The translations under genes were made by a program, and so were the position numbers. Below are positions 23,628-30,840 of a stretch of 55,595 nt of DNA, piece by piece. Under the pieces are notes generated by a model that saw only the letters and a program-made list of their open reading frames with translations, did no database searches and was not told where the DNA came from. Within the stretch, counting starts at the first letter, position 1, and every line of letters begins with the position of its first letter. The stretch covers positions 1 to 55,595 of the forward strand of contig NZ_BNBS01000051.1 of assembly GCF_014656075.1 (NCBI RefSeq), given 5' to 3'. The stretch is from Streptomyces hydrogenans (GTDB lineage Bacteria; Actinomycetota; Actinomycetes; Streptomycetales; Streptomycetaceae).

Positions 23628-24965
23628 ATGCGACGTCCTCGACGCGGCAGAAGGTCCGCCACCCTCGCGGCCCTCGTGGCGCTCGCCCTCGCGGCGCCCC
23701 TCTCCGCCCTCTCCTCACCCGCCGGGGCCGACCCGGCGAGCGCCGCCAGGGGCGGCGAGGAGGTGATCCGGCAGTACGAGATCGCCGGGCCCTCCACCCC
23801 CGCCGCCCGCTCCGCGCTCACCGCCACCGGCGTCTCGATCGACGAGGTCGACGCCCGCTCGGTCGTGGTCAGCGCCGACGCGCGCGAACTGGCCCGGATC
23901 GAGGCGCTCGGCTACGAGCCGGTCGCCCTGCCCGCCCCGCCCGACCGGGGCGACGCGGCCCGGTCCTCCCTCGGCCCGCTCGACTTCCCCTCCGCCGACG
24001 CGAAGTACCACAACCACGCCGAGATGACGGCGGAGATCGACCAGCGGCTGGCCGCGTACCCCTCGATCATGAGCAAGCGGGTCATCGGCAAGAGCTACCA
24101 GGGCCGGGACATCGTCGCCATCAAGATCAGCGACAACGTGGCCGTGGACGAGAACGAGCCGGAGGTCCTCTTCACCCACCACCAGCACGCCCGCGAGCAC
24201 CTCACCGTCGAGATGGCGCTGTACCTGCTCCGCGAGCTGGGCGCGGGCTACGGCACCGACCCCCGGGTCACCGCCGCGGTGAACGGCCGCGAGATCTGGA
24301 TCGTGCCGGACCTCAACCCGGACGGCGGCGAGTACGACATCGCCACCGGCTCCTACCGCAGCTGGCGCAAGAACCGGCAGCCCAACTCCGGCTCCTCGTA
24401 CGTCGGCACCGACATGAACCGGAACTGGGACTACAAGTGGGGCTGCTGCGGCGGCTCCTCCGGCACCAAGAGCTCCGAGACCTACCGGGGCGCCGCCCCC
24501 GAGTCCGCGCCCGAGGTGAAGGTCGTCGCCGACTTCGTCCGCTCCCGCGTCGTGGGCGGCACCCAGCAGATCAAGGCCGGCATCGACTTCCACACGTACA
24601 GCGAGCTGGTCCTGTGGCCCTTCGGCTGGACCAACGCGGACACCGCCCCCGGCATGACCCAGGACGACCGCGACGCCTTCGCCGCGGTCGGCCGGAGCAT
24701 GGCGGCGAGCAACGGCTACACCCCCGAGCAGTCCAGCGACCTCTACATCACCGACGGGTCGATCGACGACTACCTCTGGGGCGCCCAGAAGATCTTCGCC
24801 TACACCTTCGAGATGTACCCGACCTCGTCCTGGAACGGCGGCTTCTACCCGCCGGACGAGGTCATCGAGCGCGAGACGAGCCGCAACCGCGACGCCGTCC
24901 TCCAGCTCCTGGAGAACGCGGACTGCATGTACCGCTCCATCGGCAAGCAGGCGCAGTACTGCTGA
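23628..24965 (+). CDS. Secreted M14 zinc carboxypeptidase
   Basis: A 445-residue exported metallopeptidase that removes C-terminal residues from peptides. The signal peptide (RRSATLAALVALALAAPLSALSSPAGA) is followed by an activation-peptide-like region at about 45-110, then the carboxypeptidase A/T domain. HHQHAREHLTVE supplies the zinc His and Glu, DMNRNWDYKWG the substrate Asn-Arg pair, IDFHTYSELVLWP the third zinc His, and YTFEMYP the catalytic Glu. A CC pair (WGCCGG) and terminal Cys residues suggest disulfides. The ATG at 23628 follows CAGGAGACACC. The architecture resembles Streptomyces and Thermoactinomyces carboxypeptidase T. It is monocistronic and converges on the acidic hypothetical gene. 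Confidence 0.94.
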   Translation: MRRPRRGRRSATLAALVALALAAPLSALSSPAGADPASAARGGEEVIRQYEIAGPSTPAARSALTATGVSIDEVDARSVVVSADARELARIEALGYEPVALPAPPDRGDAARSSLGPLDFPSADAKYHNHAEMTAEIDQRLAAYPSIMSKRVIGKSYQGRDIVAIKISDNVAVDENEPEVLFTHHQHAREHLTVEMALYLLRELGAGYGTDPRVTAAVNGREIWIVPDLNPDGGEYDIATGSYRSWRKNRQPNSGSSYVGTDMNRNWDYKWGCCGGSSGTKSSETYRGAAPESAPEVKVVADFVRSRVVGGTQQIKAGIDFHTYSELVLWPFGWTNADTAPGMTQDDRDAFAAVGRSMAASNGYTPEQSSDLYITDGSIDDYLWGAQKIFAYTFEMYPTSSWNGGFYPPDEVIERETSRNRDAVLQLLENADCMYRSIGKQAQYC

Positions 24966-24987
24966 CGCCCCGCCGGCCGGGTGCCCC

Positions 24988-25010
24988 GACGGTCCCGACG
25001 GCGGACCGTC
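24988..25010. terminator. Short bidirectional hairpin between convergent genes
   Basis: GACGGTCC (24988-24995) pairs with GGACCGTC (25003-25010) around a 7-base loop, 23 bases past the carboxypeptidase stop and touching the stop of the convergent gene at 25009. Confidence 0.5.
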
Positions 25011-25548
25011 AGGGCGCCTCGTCGTCGAAGTAGGCGTCGAGGACGGCGTCCAGCTCCGCCTCCCAGGCGGCGATGCGCCCCCGGTCCGGCGCGAGGAGGT
25101 CGATCGGGTACCAGCGCCGGTCGGGGGTGTGCACGGTGACGGTGAACCGCTTGCCGAAGCGCCCCTTCGCGCTCTCGACGGCGGCGAGCTCGTCCCAGCG
25201 GAACTCGCACGCCTCCTCGTCGTAGCTCAGCCGCACGCCCTCGGCGTCGGCCACGATCCGCCCCCGCCGGTCGGCGGCCTCGAAGACGGGGCCGTCGGCC
25301 GGCCCGGCCTCGTCCTCGGCCGAGTCCTGGCCCTCCGACGCGTCCGGGGCGTCCGGGGCGTCCGGGGCGTCCGGGGCGTCGGCATCGGAGCCGACGCGTT
25401 CCGTCGCCTCGTCCGAGACCTCGTCCGGTACGGCGTCCCGGACGGCGTCCTGAGGTGCGTCCGTCACGCCCGTGAGTCCGGGGACGAACCCCGGGTCGGC
25501 CGAAGCGGCGCGCAGGGGCTGCATTATGGGTCCGTTGCTCTGCTCCAC
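25009..25548 (-). CDS. Acidic hypothetical protein with DAP repeats and PH-like C-terminal domain
   Basis: A 179-residue cytoplasmic protein. The N-terminal half is acidic and disordered and contains four in-register copies of Asp-Ala-Pro encoded by a 9-bp repeat (gcgtccggg unit, about 25339-25380). The C-terminal part from about 85 (GRIVADAEGVRLSYDEEACEFRWDELAAVE) has the strand pattern of a small bacterial PH-like domain and ends in an amphipathic helix (IAAWEAELDAVLDAYFDDEAP). I do not know its function. Start could be ATG 25548 or the internal ATG of MQPLRAASADPG, which is the more usual beginning for Streptomyces homologues as I recall. It is a single gene. Confidence 0.7.
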   Translation of the reverse strand: MEQSNGPIMQPLRAASADPGFVPGLTGVTDAPQDAVRDAVPDEVSDEATERVGSDADAPDAPDAPDAPDASEGQDSAEDEAGPADGPVFEAADRRGRIVADAEGVRLSYDEEACEFRWDELAAVESAKGRFGKRFTVTVHTPDRRWYPIDLLAPDRGRIAAWEAELDAVLDAYFDDEAP

Positions 25549-25593
25549 GGCGGCAGTATGGCCGACGCGGCTGTGAGGGGGACCCCCCGGGGT

Positions 25594-26004
25594 TCAGTCC
25601 AGGACGGCGAGCGCGTCGATCTCGATGAGCAGGCCCTTGGGCAGGCCGACGTAGACGGTGGTCCGGGCGGCGGGCGGGGCCTTGAGCTCCTGCTCCTCGA
25701 AGTACTGGTTGTAGAGCGCGTTCATCTCGGCGAAGTGGTCGACGTCCGTGAGGTAGACGCGCATCATCATCACGTCGTCCCAGCCCGCGCCGCCCTCCTC
25801 CAGGATCGCCTTGACGTTGGCGAAGGTCTGGAGGGTCTGCTCGCGCAGGGTCGGGCCGGCCGGCGTCGGCGGCTGCCCCTCGACGGCCGGGAGGAAGCCG
25901 ACCTGGCCGGCGACCTGGAGGATGTTCCCCTTGCGCACGCCGTGCGAGAACTTCGCGGGCGGGGACGTGTGGGTGGTGGGGGTGAGGGCGGTCTTCTCAC
26001 TCAT
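25594..26004 (-). CDS. RidA family enamine/imine deaminase
   Basis: A 136-residue RidA (YjgF/YER057c/UK114) protein that hydrolyses reactive 2-aminoacrylate and other enamine/imine intermediates to 2-keto acids and ammonia. It forms a cytoplasmic trimer. GNILQVAGQVGFLP, TLQTFANVKAILEEGGAGWDDVMMMRVYLTD and the C-terminal AARTTVYVGLPKGLLIEIDALAVL carry the family pattern, including the Arg before TTV that binds the substrate carboxylate and the Glu near the end. Its ATG at 26004 overlaps the iclR stop by 8 bases. Beside a PLP-dependent D-amino-acid enzyme, it may clear the imine or enamine made by that enzyme. Confidence 0.93.
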   Translation of the reverse strand: MSEKTALTPTTHTSPPAKFSHGVRKGNILQVAGQVGFLPAVEGQPPTPAGPTLREQTLQTFANVKAILEEGGAGWDDVMMMRVYLTDVDHFAEMNALYNQYFEEQELKAPPAARTTVYVGLPKGLLIEIDALAVLD

Positions 26005-26773
26005 CGACAGATACCTCTGTTTCCTTCGGTGGGGTGGTGCCGGAGTAGTCGTGGCTGATCGCCTCCGCGGTGCGGCGCACCTGCGGCAGCAGGGCGAGCA
26101 GTTCCTCGGCGGTGACGACCACGTTGGGCGCCGAGACCGACATGGCGGCGACGACCCGGCCGTCGGCGCCGCGGATCGGGGCGGCGACGCAGTTGATGGA
26201 CTCCTCGTGGCCGCCGAGGTCGGTGGCCCAGCCCTGCTCGCGCACGGTGGCCAGCTCCTGGAGGAAGGCGGCGGCGTCGGGGGTCGAACGGGGCGTGTAG
26301 CGGGGGTAGTCGAGCTTGACGGCGAGGGCGCGCCGCTCGGGCTCGGGCAGGTCCGCGAGGAGCAGTTTGGCGACGGCGGCGACGGTGAGGGCGACGGGCT
26401 TGCCGATGCGCGAGTACATGCGCACGGGGTAGCGGCTCTCGACCTTGTCGATGTACAGCACCTCGCCGTCCTCGTGGACGGCGAGGTGGACGGTGTGGCC
26501 GGTGCGGTCGTTGAGGGCGGCGAGGTGGGGGTGGGCGATCTCGCGGACGTCGAGGTTCTCGACGGCCTCCTGCGCGAGGGCGAAGAGGCGGGCGCCGAGG
26601 CGGTAGCGCTGGTCCTGCTGCCGGTAGACGAGGCCGTGCTCGTGGAGGGTGCGCAGCAGCCGCAGGGCGGTGGACTTGTGCACGCCGAGCCGGTCGGCGA
26701 CCTGGCCCAGGTCGGCGGGGCCCTGCGCGAGCAGCGGCAGGATGCTGAGCGCGCGGTCGACGGTCTGGCTCAT
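25997..26773 (-). CDS. IclR family transcriptional regulator
   Basis: A 258-residue regulator. An N-terminal winged helix-turn-helix lies at about 5-65 (VDRALSILPLLAQGPADL, VADRLGVHKSTALRLLRTL) and a C-terminal IclR ligand-binding (GAF-like) domain at about 75-250 (TVHLAVHEDGEVLYIDKVES, GGHEESINCVAAPIRGADGRVVAAMSVSAP). IclR proteins usually repress catabolic genes until a small metabolite binds. The start ATG at 26773 overlaps the kinase stop by four bases and its stop overlaps ridA, so the three form one transcript. The likely target is the divergent promoter region at about 27826-27950, which contains phased GCAA/TTGC half-sites. Confidence 0.93.
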   Translation of the reverse strand: MSQTVDRALSILPLLAQGPADLGQVADRLGVHKSTALRLLRTLHEHGLVYRQQDQRYRLGARLFALAQEAVENLDVREIAHPHLAALNDRTGHTVHLAVHEDGEVLYIDKVESRYPVRMYSRIGKPVALTVAAVAKLLLADLPEPERRALAVKLDYPRYTPRSTPDAAAFLQELATVREQGWATDLGGHEESINCVAAPIRGADGRVVAAMSVSAPNVVVTAEELLALLPQVRRTAEAISHDYSGTTPPKETEVSVDE

Positions 26774-27825
26774 CGGGTACGTACCTCCTCGTCGGCCGCC
26801 GGGTCGGAGCCGGCCGCCGTGTCGGCCGCCGTCCAGCCGGGGCCGAGGTGCAGTCTCCCCCAGGCGTCGGCGTCGAGCGCGGCGAGCCGGTCGGCGAGGG
26901 CGTCGCGCGGCGGGGCGGCGAGGTCGCCGGGGACGGTGAGGGCGGCCGCGGCGGCGAGGTGGCCGTGCCGGAGCCGGGCGGTCATGGGGAGGCCGCGGAG
27001 GGTGGCGGAGAGGAAGCCGGCGGCGAAGGCGTCGCCCGCGCCGACGGCCGCGACGACGTCGACCCGGGGCGCCGGGACGACGGTGACGGTGTCCGTGCCC
27101 CGGTGCCGTTCGAAGGCGGTTACCGGCCCTTCGCCGCCCTTGACGAGCAGGACGGCGGGCTCGGGGAGCAGCGCGCGGACCGCGCGGGGGTCGGTGGCGT
27201 CCCAGAGGCGCTCCGCCTCGTCGGCGCCGACGAGGACGAGGTCGGCCCGGCCGGCGAGGCCGAGGAGCACTCCGGGGGCGTCTCCGTCGGGCCAGAGCGC
27301 GGGCCGGTGGTTGACGTCGAAGGAGAGGGCGGGGCGGCCGGGGCGGGGCCGGGTCAGTTCGTCCAGGAGGGCCCGGCAGTCGGGGGAGAGCGCGGCGGTG
27401 ATGCCGGTGAGGTGGAGGATCCGGGCGTCGGCGACGGTGGCGTACGGGACCGTCGCCGGGGACATCGCGGAGGCGGCGGAGCCGGCCCGGTAGTAGACGA
27501 CCTCGTGGGCGTCGGTGGCGCGGTCGGCGTCGGTGCGGAAGTAGACGCCGGTGGGCCGGTGCGGGTCGCGGCGGACCGCGCCGGTGTCGACTCCGTACGC
27601 TGCGATCGTGTCGAGCAGGTGGTCGCCGAAGCCGTCGGTGCCGACCCGGCCGACCCAGCGGACGCGGTGTCCGGCGGCGGCGAGGGAGCAGGCGACGTTG
27701 GACTCGGCGCCGCCGACGGCGCGGGTGAAGGCGGGGACGTCGGCGAGGCGGCCCGGCCGGGAGGGCAGGAAGGTCACCATGGACTCGCCGACACAGACGA
27801 CCTCGGGGGGTCCGGCCATGCTCAC
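26770..27825 (-). CDS. PfkB family sugar kinase (2-keto-3-deoxygluconate kinase-like)
   Basis: A 351-residue ribokinase-fold kinase. FTRAVGGAESNVACSLAAAG near 40 is the N-terminal PfkB signature with substrate Gly-Gly-Ala, and PTGVYFRTD lies near 96. The C-terminal signature VVAAVGAGDAFAAGFL near 268 has the catalytic Asp and the anion hole. The overall pattern is closest to 2-keto-3-deoxygluconate kinases, but substrate cannot be read from sequence, and its pairing with D-amino-acid genes is odd for a sugar kinase. The start is GTG 27825, with GGAG seven bases before; GTG 27831 is too close to that site and ATG 27819 too far. It is the first gene of the leftward operon. Confidence 0.88.
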   Translation of the reverse strand: MSMAGPPEVVCVGESMVTFLPSRPGRLADVPAFTRAVGGAESNVACSLAAAGHRVRWVGRVGTDGFGDHLLDTIAAYGVDTGAVRRDPHRPTGVYFRTDADRATDAHEVVYYRAGSAASAMSPATVPYATVADARILHLTGITAALSPDCRALLDELTRPRPGRPALSFDVNHRPALWPDGDAPGVLLGLAGRADLVLVGADEAERLWDATDPRAVRALLPEPAVLLVKGGEGPVTAFERHRGTDTVTVVPAPRVDVVAAVGAGDAFAAGFLSATLRGLPMTARLRHGHLAAAAALTVPGDLAAPPRDALADRLAALDADAWGRLHLGPGWTAADTAAGSDPAADEEVRTR

Positions 27826-27908
27826 GGTCACGCTCCTGCGGTCCTCGGGCGCCGGGGGTCCATTGACCCGGCCTCGGCCCGGATGTTAGACAGCGACGAG
27901 CGATATAC

Positions 27909-27933
27909 GCAATGGACGTTGCAGAGAGCGCAA
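27909..27933. promoter_or_regulatory. Three phased half-sites GCAA-TTGC-GCAA, candidate IclR operator
   Basis: GCAA at 27909, TTGC at 27919 and GCAA at 27930 make two overlapping inverted repeats with 10- and 11-bp phasing, one DNA turn each. They sit in the 125-bp divergent gap, 18-42 bp before the start of the D-amino-acid gene and directly before its ribosome site. IclR proteins bind such short palindromes as tetramers. The assignment is inference. Confidence 0.5.
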
Positions 27934-27950
27934 CGACCGAAGGAGGATCC

Positions 27951-29219
27951 ATGCCGACCGACCTGTCGGACGAGCGCGTCGACCACCGGTTCAAGGGCCT
28001 GCCGCCGGACGCCGAGGGCCTGACCGTCGGCGAGCTGGCCGCCCAGCGCCGCTCCCTCTTCACCGGCGGCTTCACCACCCCGGTCCTCGCCCTCTCCGCC
28101 GAGTCCGTCGAGCACAACCTGCGCGCCCTGGAGCAGTACGCCGAGCGGCACGGCCTCGCCTTCGCCCCGCACGGCAAGACCTCGATGGCGCCGGTCCTCT
28201 TCCGGCGCCAGATCGAGCACGGCGCCTGGGGCATCACGGCCGCCGTCCCGCACCAGGTCCGGGTCTACCGCGCCCACGGCGTCGACCGGATCTTCCTCGC
28301 CAACGAGGTGGTGGACCCGGTGGCGCTGCACTGGCTCTCCGCCGAGCTGGACGCCCACCCGGACTTCCACCTGGTCTGCTACGCCGACTCGGTGCGCGGG
28401 GTCGAGCTGATGGACGAGGCGCTGCGCGCGGCCGGGGCCCGGCGCCCGCTGGACGTCGTCGTGGAGCTGGGCGCCGGCGAGGGGGCCCGTACCGGCGCCC
28501 GCACCGAGGCGGAGTGCACGGCCGTCGCCGACGCGATCGCCGCGACCGGCACCCTCCGGCTGGTCGGCGTCGCGGGCTACGAGGCCGAGGTCCCGGGCGC
28601 GGACGCGGAGTCGGTCCGGGCCTGGCTGCGCCGGCTGACCGGGCTCGCCGTCGCCTTCGACGAGGACGGCCGCTTCGACCCGTCGGTGGGCGAGATCGTG
28701 GTGAGCGCGGGCGGCAGCGCGTGGTTCGACGCGGTCGCCGACGTCTTCGCGGAGATCCCCGGTCTCTCCCTGCCGGTCCTGAAGCTGCTGCGCTCCGGCG
28801 CGTACGTGTCGCACGACGACGGCCAGTACCGCGAGAAGACCCCCTTCAACCGGATCCCGGCGGAGGGCGCCCTCCAGCCGGCCTTCCGCCTGTGGTCGCA
28901 GGTGGTGTCCCGGCCGTCGGACGGGCAGGCGTTCACCAACGCGGGCAAGCGGGACGCGGCGTACGACCTCCACCTGCCGGAGGCGCAGGTGGTGCGCTCC
29001 GCCCGGACCGGCGAGGTCCGGCCGGCCGACGGGGTGACCGTCACGGCCCTCTCCGACCAGCACGCGTGGCTGCGCACCGGGGACGGCGCGGACGTGGAGG
29101 TCGGCGACTGGGTCGGGATGGGCCTGTCGCACCCGTGCACCTCCTTCGACAAGTGGCAGCTGATCCCGCTGGTCGAGGCGGACGGCACGGTCGTCGACTA
29201 CGTCCGCACCTTCTTCTGA
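27951..29219 (+). CDS. DSD1-type D-amino-acid dehydratase/deaminase (alanine-racemase-fold PLP enzyme)
   Basis: A 422-residue fold-type III PLP enzyme of the D-threonine aldolase / D-serine dehydratase group, annotated in Streptomyces as amino acid deaminase. An N-terminal alanine-racemase barrel contains FAPHGKTSMAPVLF, whose Lys is the PLP-binding residue, and FLANEVVDP, VVVELGAGEGARTG and VVSAGGSAWFD as cofactor strands. The C-terminal beta domain carries GLSHPCTSFDKWQ, with the His and Cys that bind zinc in DSD1 enzymes. It would convert a D-hydroxyamino acid to a keto acid plus ammonia, or cleave it to glycine plus aldehyde. Start ATG 27951 has a perfect AGGAGG site. It is followed 13 bp later by the deacylase gene. 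Confidence 0.88.
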   Translation: MPTDLSDERVDHRFKGLPPDAEGLTVGELAAQRRSLFTGGFTTPVLALSAESVEHNLRALEQYAERHGLAFAPHGKTSMAPVLFRRQIEHGAWGITAAVPHQVRVYRAHGVDRIFLANEVVDPVALHWLSAELDAHPDFHLVCYADSVRGVELMDEALRAAGARRPLDVVVELGAGEGARTGARTEAECTAVADAIAATGTLRLVGVAGYEAEVPGADAESVRAWLRRLTGLAVAFDEDGRFDPSVGEIVVSAGGSAWFDAVADVFAEIPGLSLPVLKLLRSGAYVSHDDGQYREKTPFNRIPAEGALQPAFRLWSQVVSRPSDGQAFTNAGKRDAAYDLHLPEAQVVRSARTGEVRPADGVTVTALSDQHAWLRTGDGADVEVGDWVGMGLSHPCTSFDKWQLIPLVEADGTVVDYVRTFF

Positions 29220-29232
29220 GCGGGGGCCGGGG

Positions 29233-30840
29233 ATGATGGATCTCGTCTTCCGTGACGCCGAGGTGGTCGACGGCTCCGGCGGCCCCTCCTACCGCGCCGA
29301 CGTGGCCGTGGAGCGCGGCAGGATCGTCTCGATCGTGCAGGAGGCAGCCGCGGCCGGCTGTCAGCGGCCGACGGCCCGCCGGAGCGTCGACGCGGAGGGC
29401 CTGGTCCTCTCCCCCGGCTTCGTCGACATGCACGCCCACAGCGACCTCGCGCTGCTGCGCGACCCGGACCACTCCGCGAAGGCCGCGCAGGGCGTGACCC
29501 TGGAGGTCCTGGGCCAGGACGGCCTGTCGTACGCGCCGGTGGACGACCGCACCCGCGAGGAGGTGCGGCGGGCGATCGCCGGCTGGAACGGCGGCGGCCC
29601 CGAGGACCCGACCGTGGACCTGGACTGGCGGACGGTCGGCGAGTACCTGGACCGGCTCGACACCGCGCACGGCGGCGAGGGCATCGCGGTGAACGCCGCC
29701 TACCTCGTCCCGCAGGGCACCGTCCGGATGCACGCGATGGGCTGGGAGGACCGTCCGGCGACCCCGGCCGAGCTGGACCGGATGCGCCGGCTGGTCGCCG
29801 AGGGCCTGGAGCAGGGCGCGGTCGGCATGTCCTCCGGCCTGACCTACACCCCCGGCATGTACGCCCCCGACGCCGAACTCGCCGAGCTGTGCCGGGTGGT
29901 GGCCCGGTACGGCGGCTACTACTGCCCGCACCACCGGAGTTACGGCGCGGGGGCGCTGCGCGCGTACGAGGAGATGATCGCGCTCACCCGGGAGGCGGGC
30001 TGCGCGCTCCACCTCGCCCACGCCACCCTGAACTTCGGGGAGAACGAGGGGCGCGCCCCCGAGCTCCTGGCCCTCCTGGACCGGGCGCTGGGGACGGGCG
30101 CCGACATCAGCCTCGACACCTACCCCTACACCCCCGGCTGCACCACGCTCCTCGCGCTGCTGCCGTCCTGGGCGCAGGAGGGCGGTCCCGAGGCGGCCCT
30201 CGCCCGCCTCGCGGACGGGCCGACGGCGGACCGGATCCGCCACGACCTGGAGGTGACCGGCTCGGACGGCTGCCACGGGGTGCCGGTCGACTGGTCGACG
30301 ATCGAGGTCTCGGGCGTCACGGAGCCCGCCCTGGCGGACCGGGTGGGCCGGCGGCTCGGCGGCTGGGAGGAGGCCCGGGCGCTGCTCCTGGCCGACCGGC
30401 TCGGCTCGACGATCCTCCAGCACGTGGGCCACGAGGAGAACGTGCGGGCGATCATGCGCCACCGCGTCCACACCGGCGGCTCGGACGGCATCCTCCAGGG
30501 CGCCAAGCCGCATCCGCGCGCCTACGGCACCTTCCCCGAGTACCTGGGCCGCTACGTCCGCGAGGAGGGCGTCCTCACCCTGGAGGAGTGCGTCGCCCAT
30601 CTGACCTCCCGCCCGGCGGCCCGCCTGCGGCTCCCCGACCGGGGCCTGGTGCGCGAGGGGTACGTCGCCGACCTGGTGCTCTTCGACCCGGCGACGGTCG
30701 CGGCGGGAGCCACCTACGACGCCCCGCGCACCCTGCCCGTCGGCATCCCGCACGTCCTGGTGGACGGCCGCTTCGTCATCGAGGACGGCCGCCGCACGGA
30801 CGCCCTCGCGGGCCGCGCGATCAGACGGACGCCGGTCTAG
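29233..30840 (+). CDS. N-acyl-D-amino-acid deacylase (D-aminoacylase family)
   Basis: A 535-residue amidohydrolase that releases D-amino acids from N-acyl-D-amino acids in the cytoplasm. The metal motif GFVDMHAHSDLALL at about 62-75 gives the first HxH, QDGLSYAP and GLTYTPGMYAPDAEL are D-aminoacylase hallmarks, YYCPHHRSYG and LHLAHATLNF supply further His, and HTGGSDGILQGAKPHPRAYG near 410-430 is the conserved Asp-containing C-terminal active-site block. The end PVGIPHVLVDGRFVIEDGR is the beta-sandwich strand of the family. It probably feeds free D-amino acid to the upstream PLP enzyme. The stop TAG at 30838-30840 shares its four-base CTAG with the stop of the convergent mannosyltransferase gene. 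Confidence 0.92.
   Translation: MMDLVFRDAEVVDGSGGPSYRADVAVERGRIVSIVQEAAAAGCQRPTARRSVDAEGLVLSPGFVDMHAHSDLALLRDPDHSAKAAQGVTLEVLGQDGLSYAPVDDRTREEVRRAIAGWNGGGPEDPTVDLDWRTVGEYLDRLDTAHGGEGIAVNAAYLVPQGTVRMHAMGWEDRPATPAELDRMRRLVAEGLEQGAVGMSSGLTYTPGMYAPDAELAELCRVVARYGGYYCPHHRSYGAGALRAYEEMIALTREAGCALHLAHATLNFGENEGRAPELLALLDRALGTGADISLDTYPYTPGCTTLLALLPSWAQEGGPEAALARLADGPTADRIRHDLEVTGSDGCHGVPVDWSTIEVSGVTEPALADRVGRRLGGWEEARALLLADRLGSTILQHVGHEENVRAIMRHRVHTGGSDGILQGAKPHPRAYGTFPEYLGRYVREEGVLTLEECVAHLTSRPAARLRLPDRGLVREGYVADLVLFDPATVAAGATYDAPRTLPVGIPHVLVDGRFVIEDGRRTDALAGRAIRRTPV

Noticed and set aside
25339..25380. 9-bp repeat as a noncoding satellite
   Set aside because: It is in frame and encodes Asp-Ala-Pro repeats inside a plausible gene, so it was recorded with that gene.
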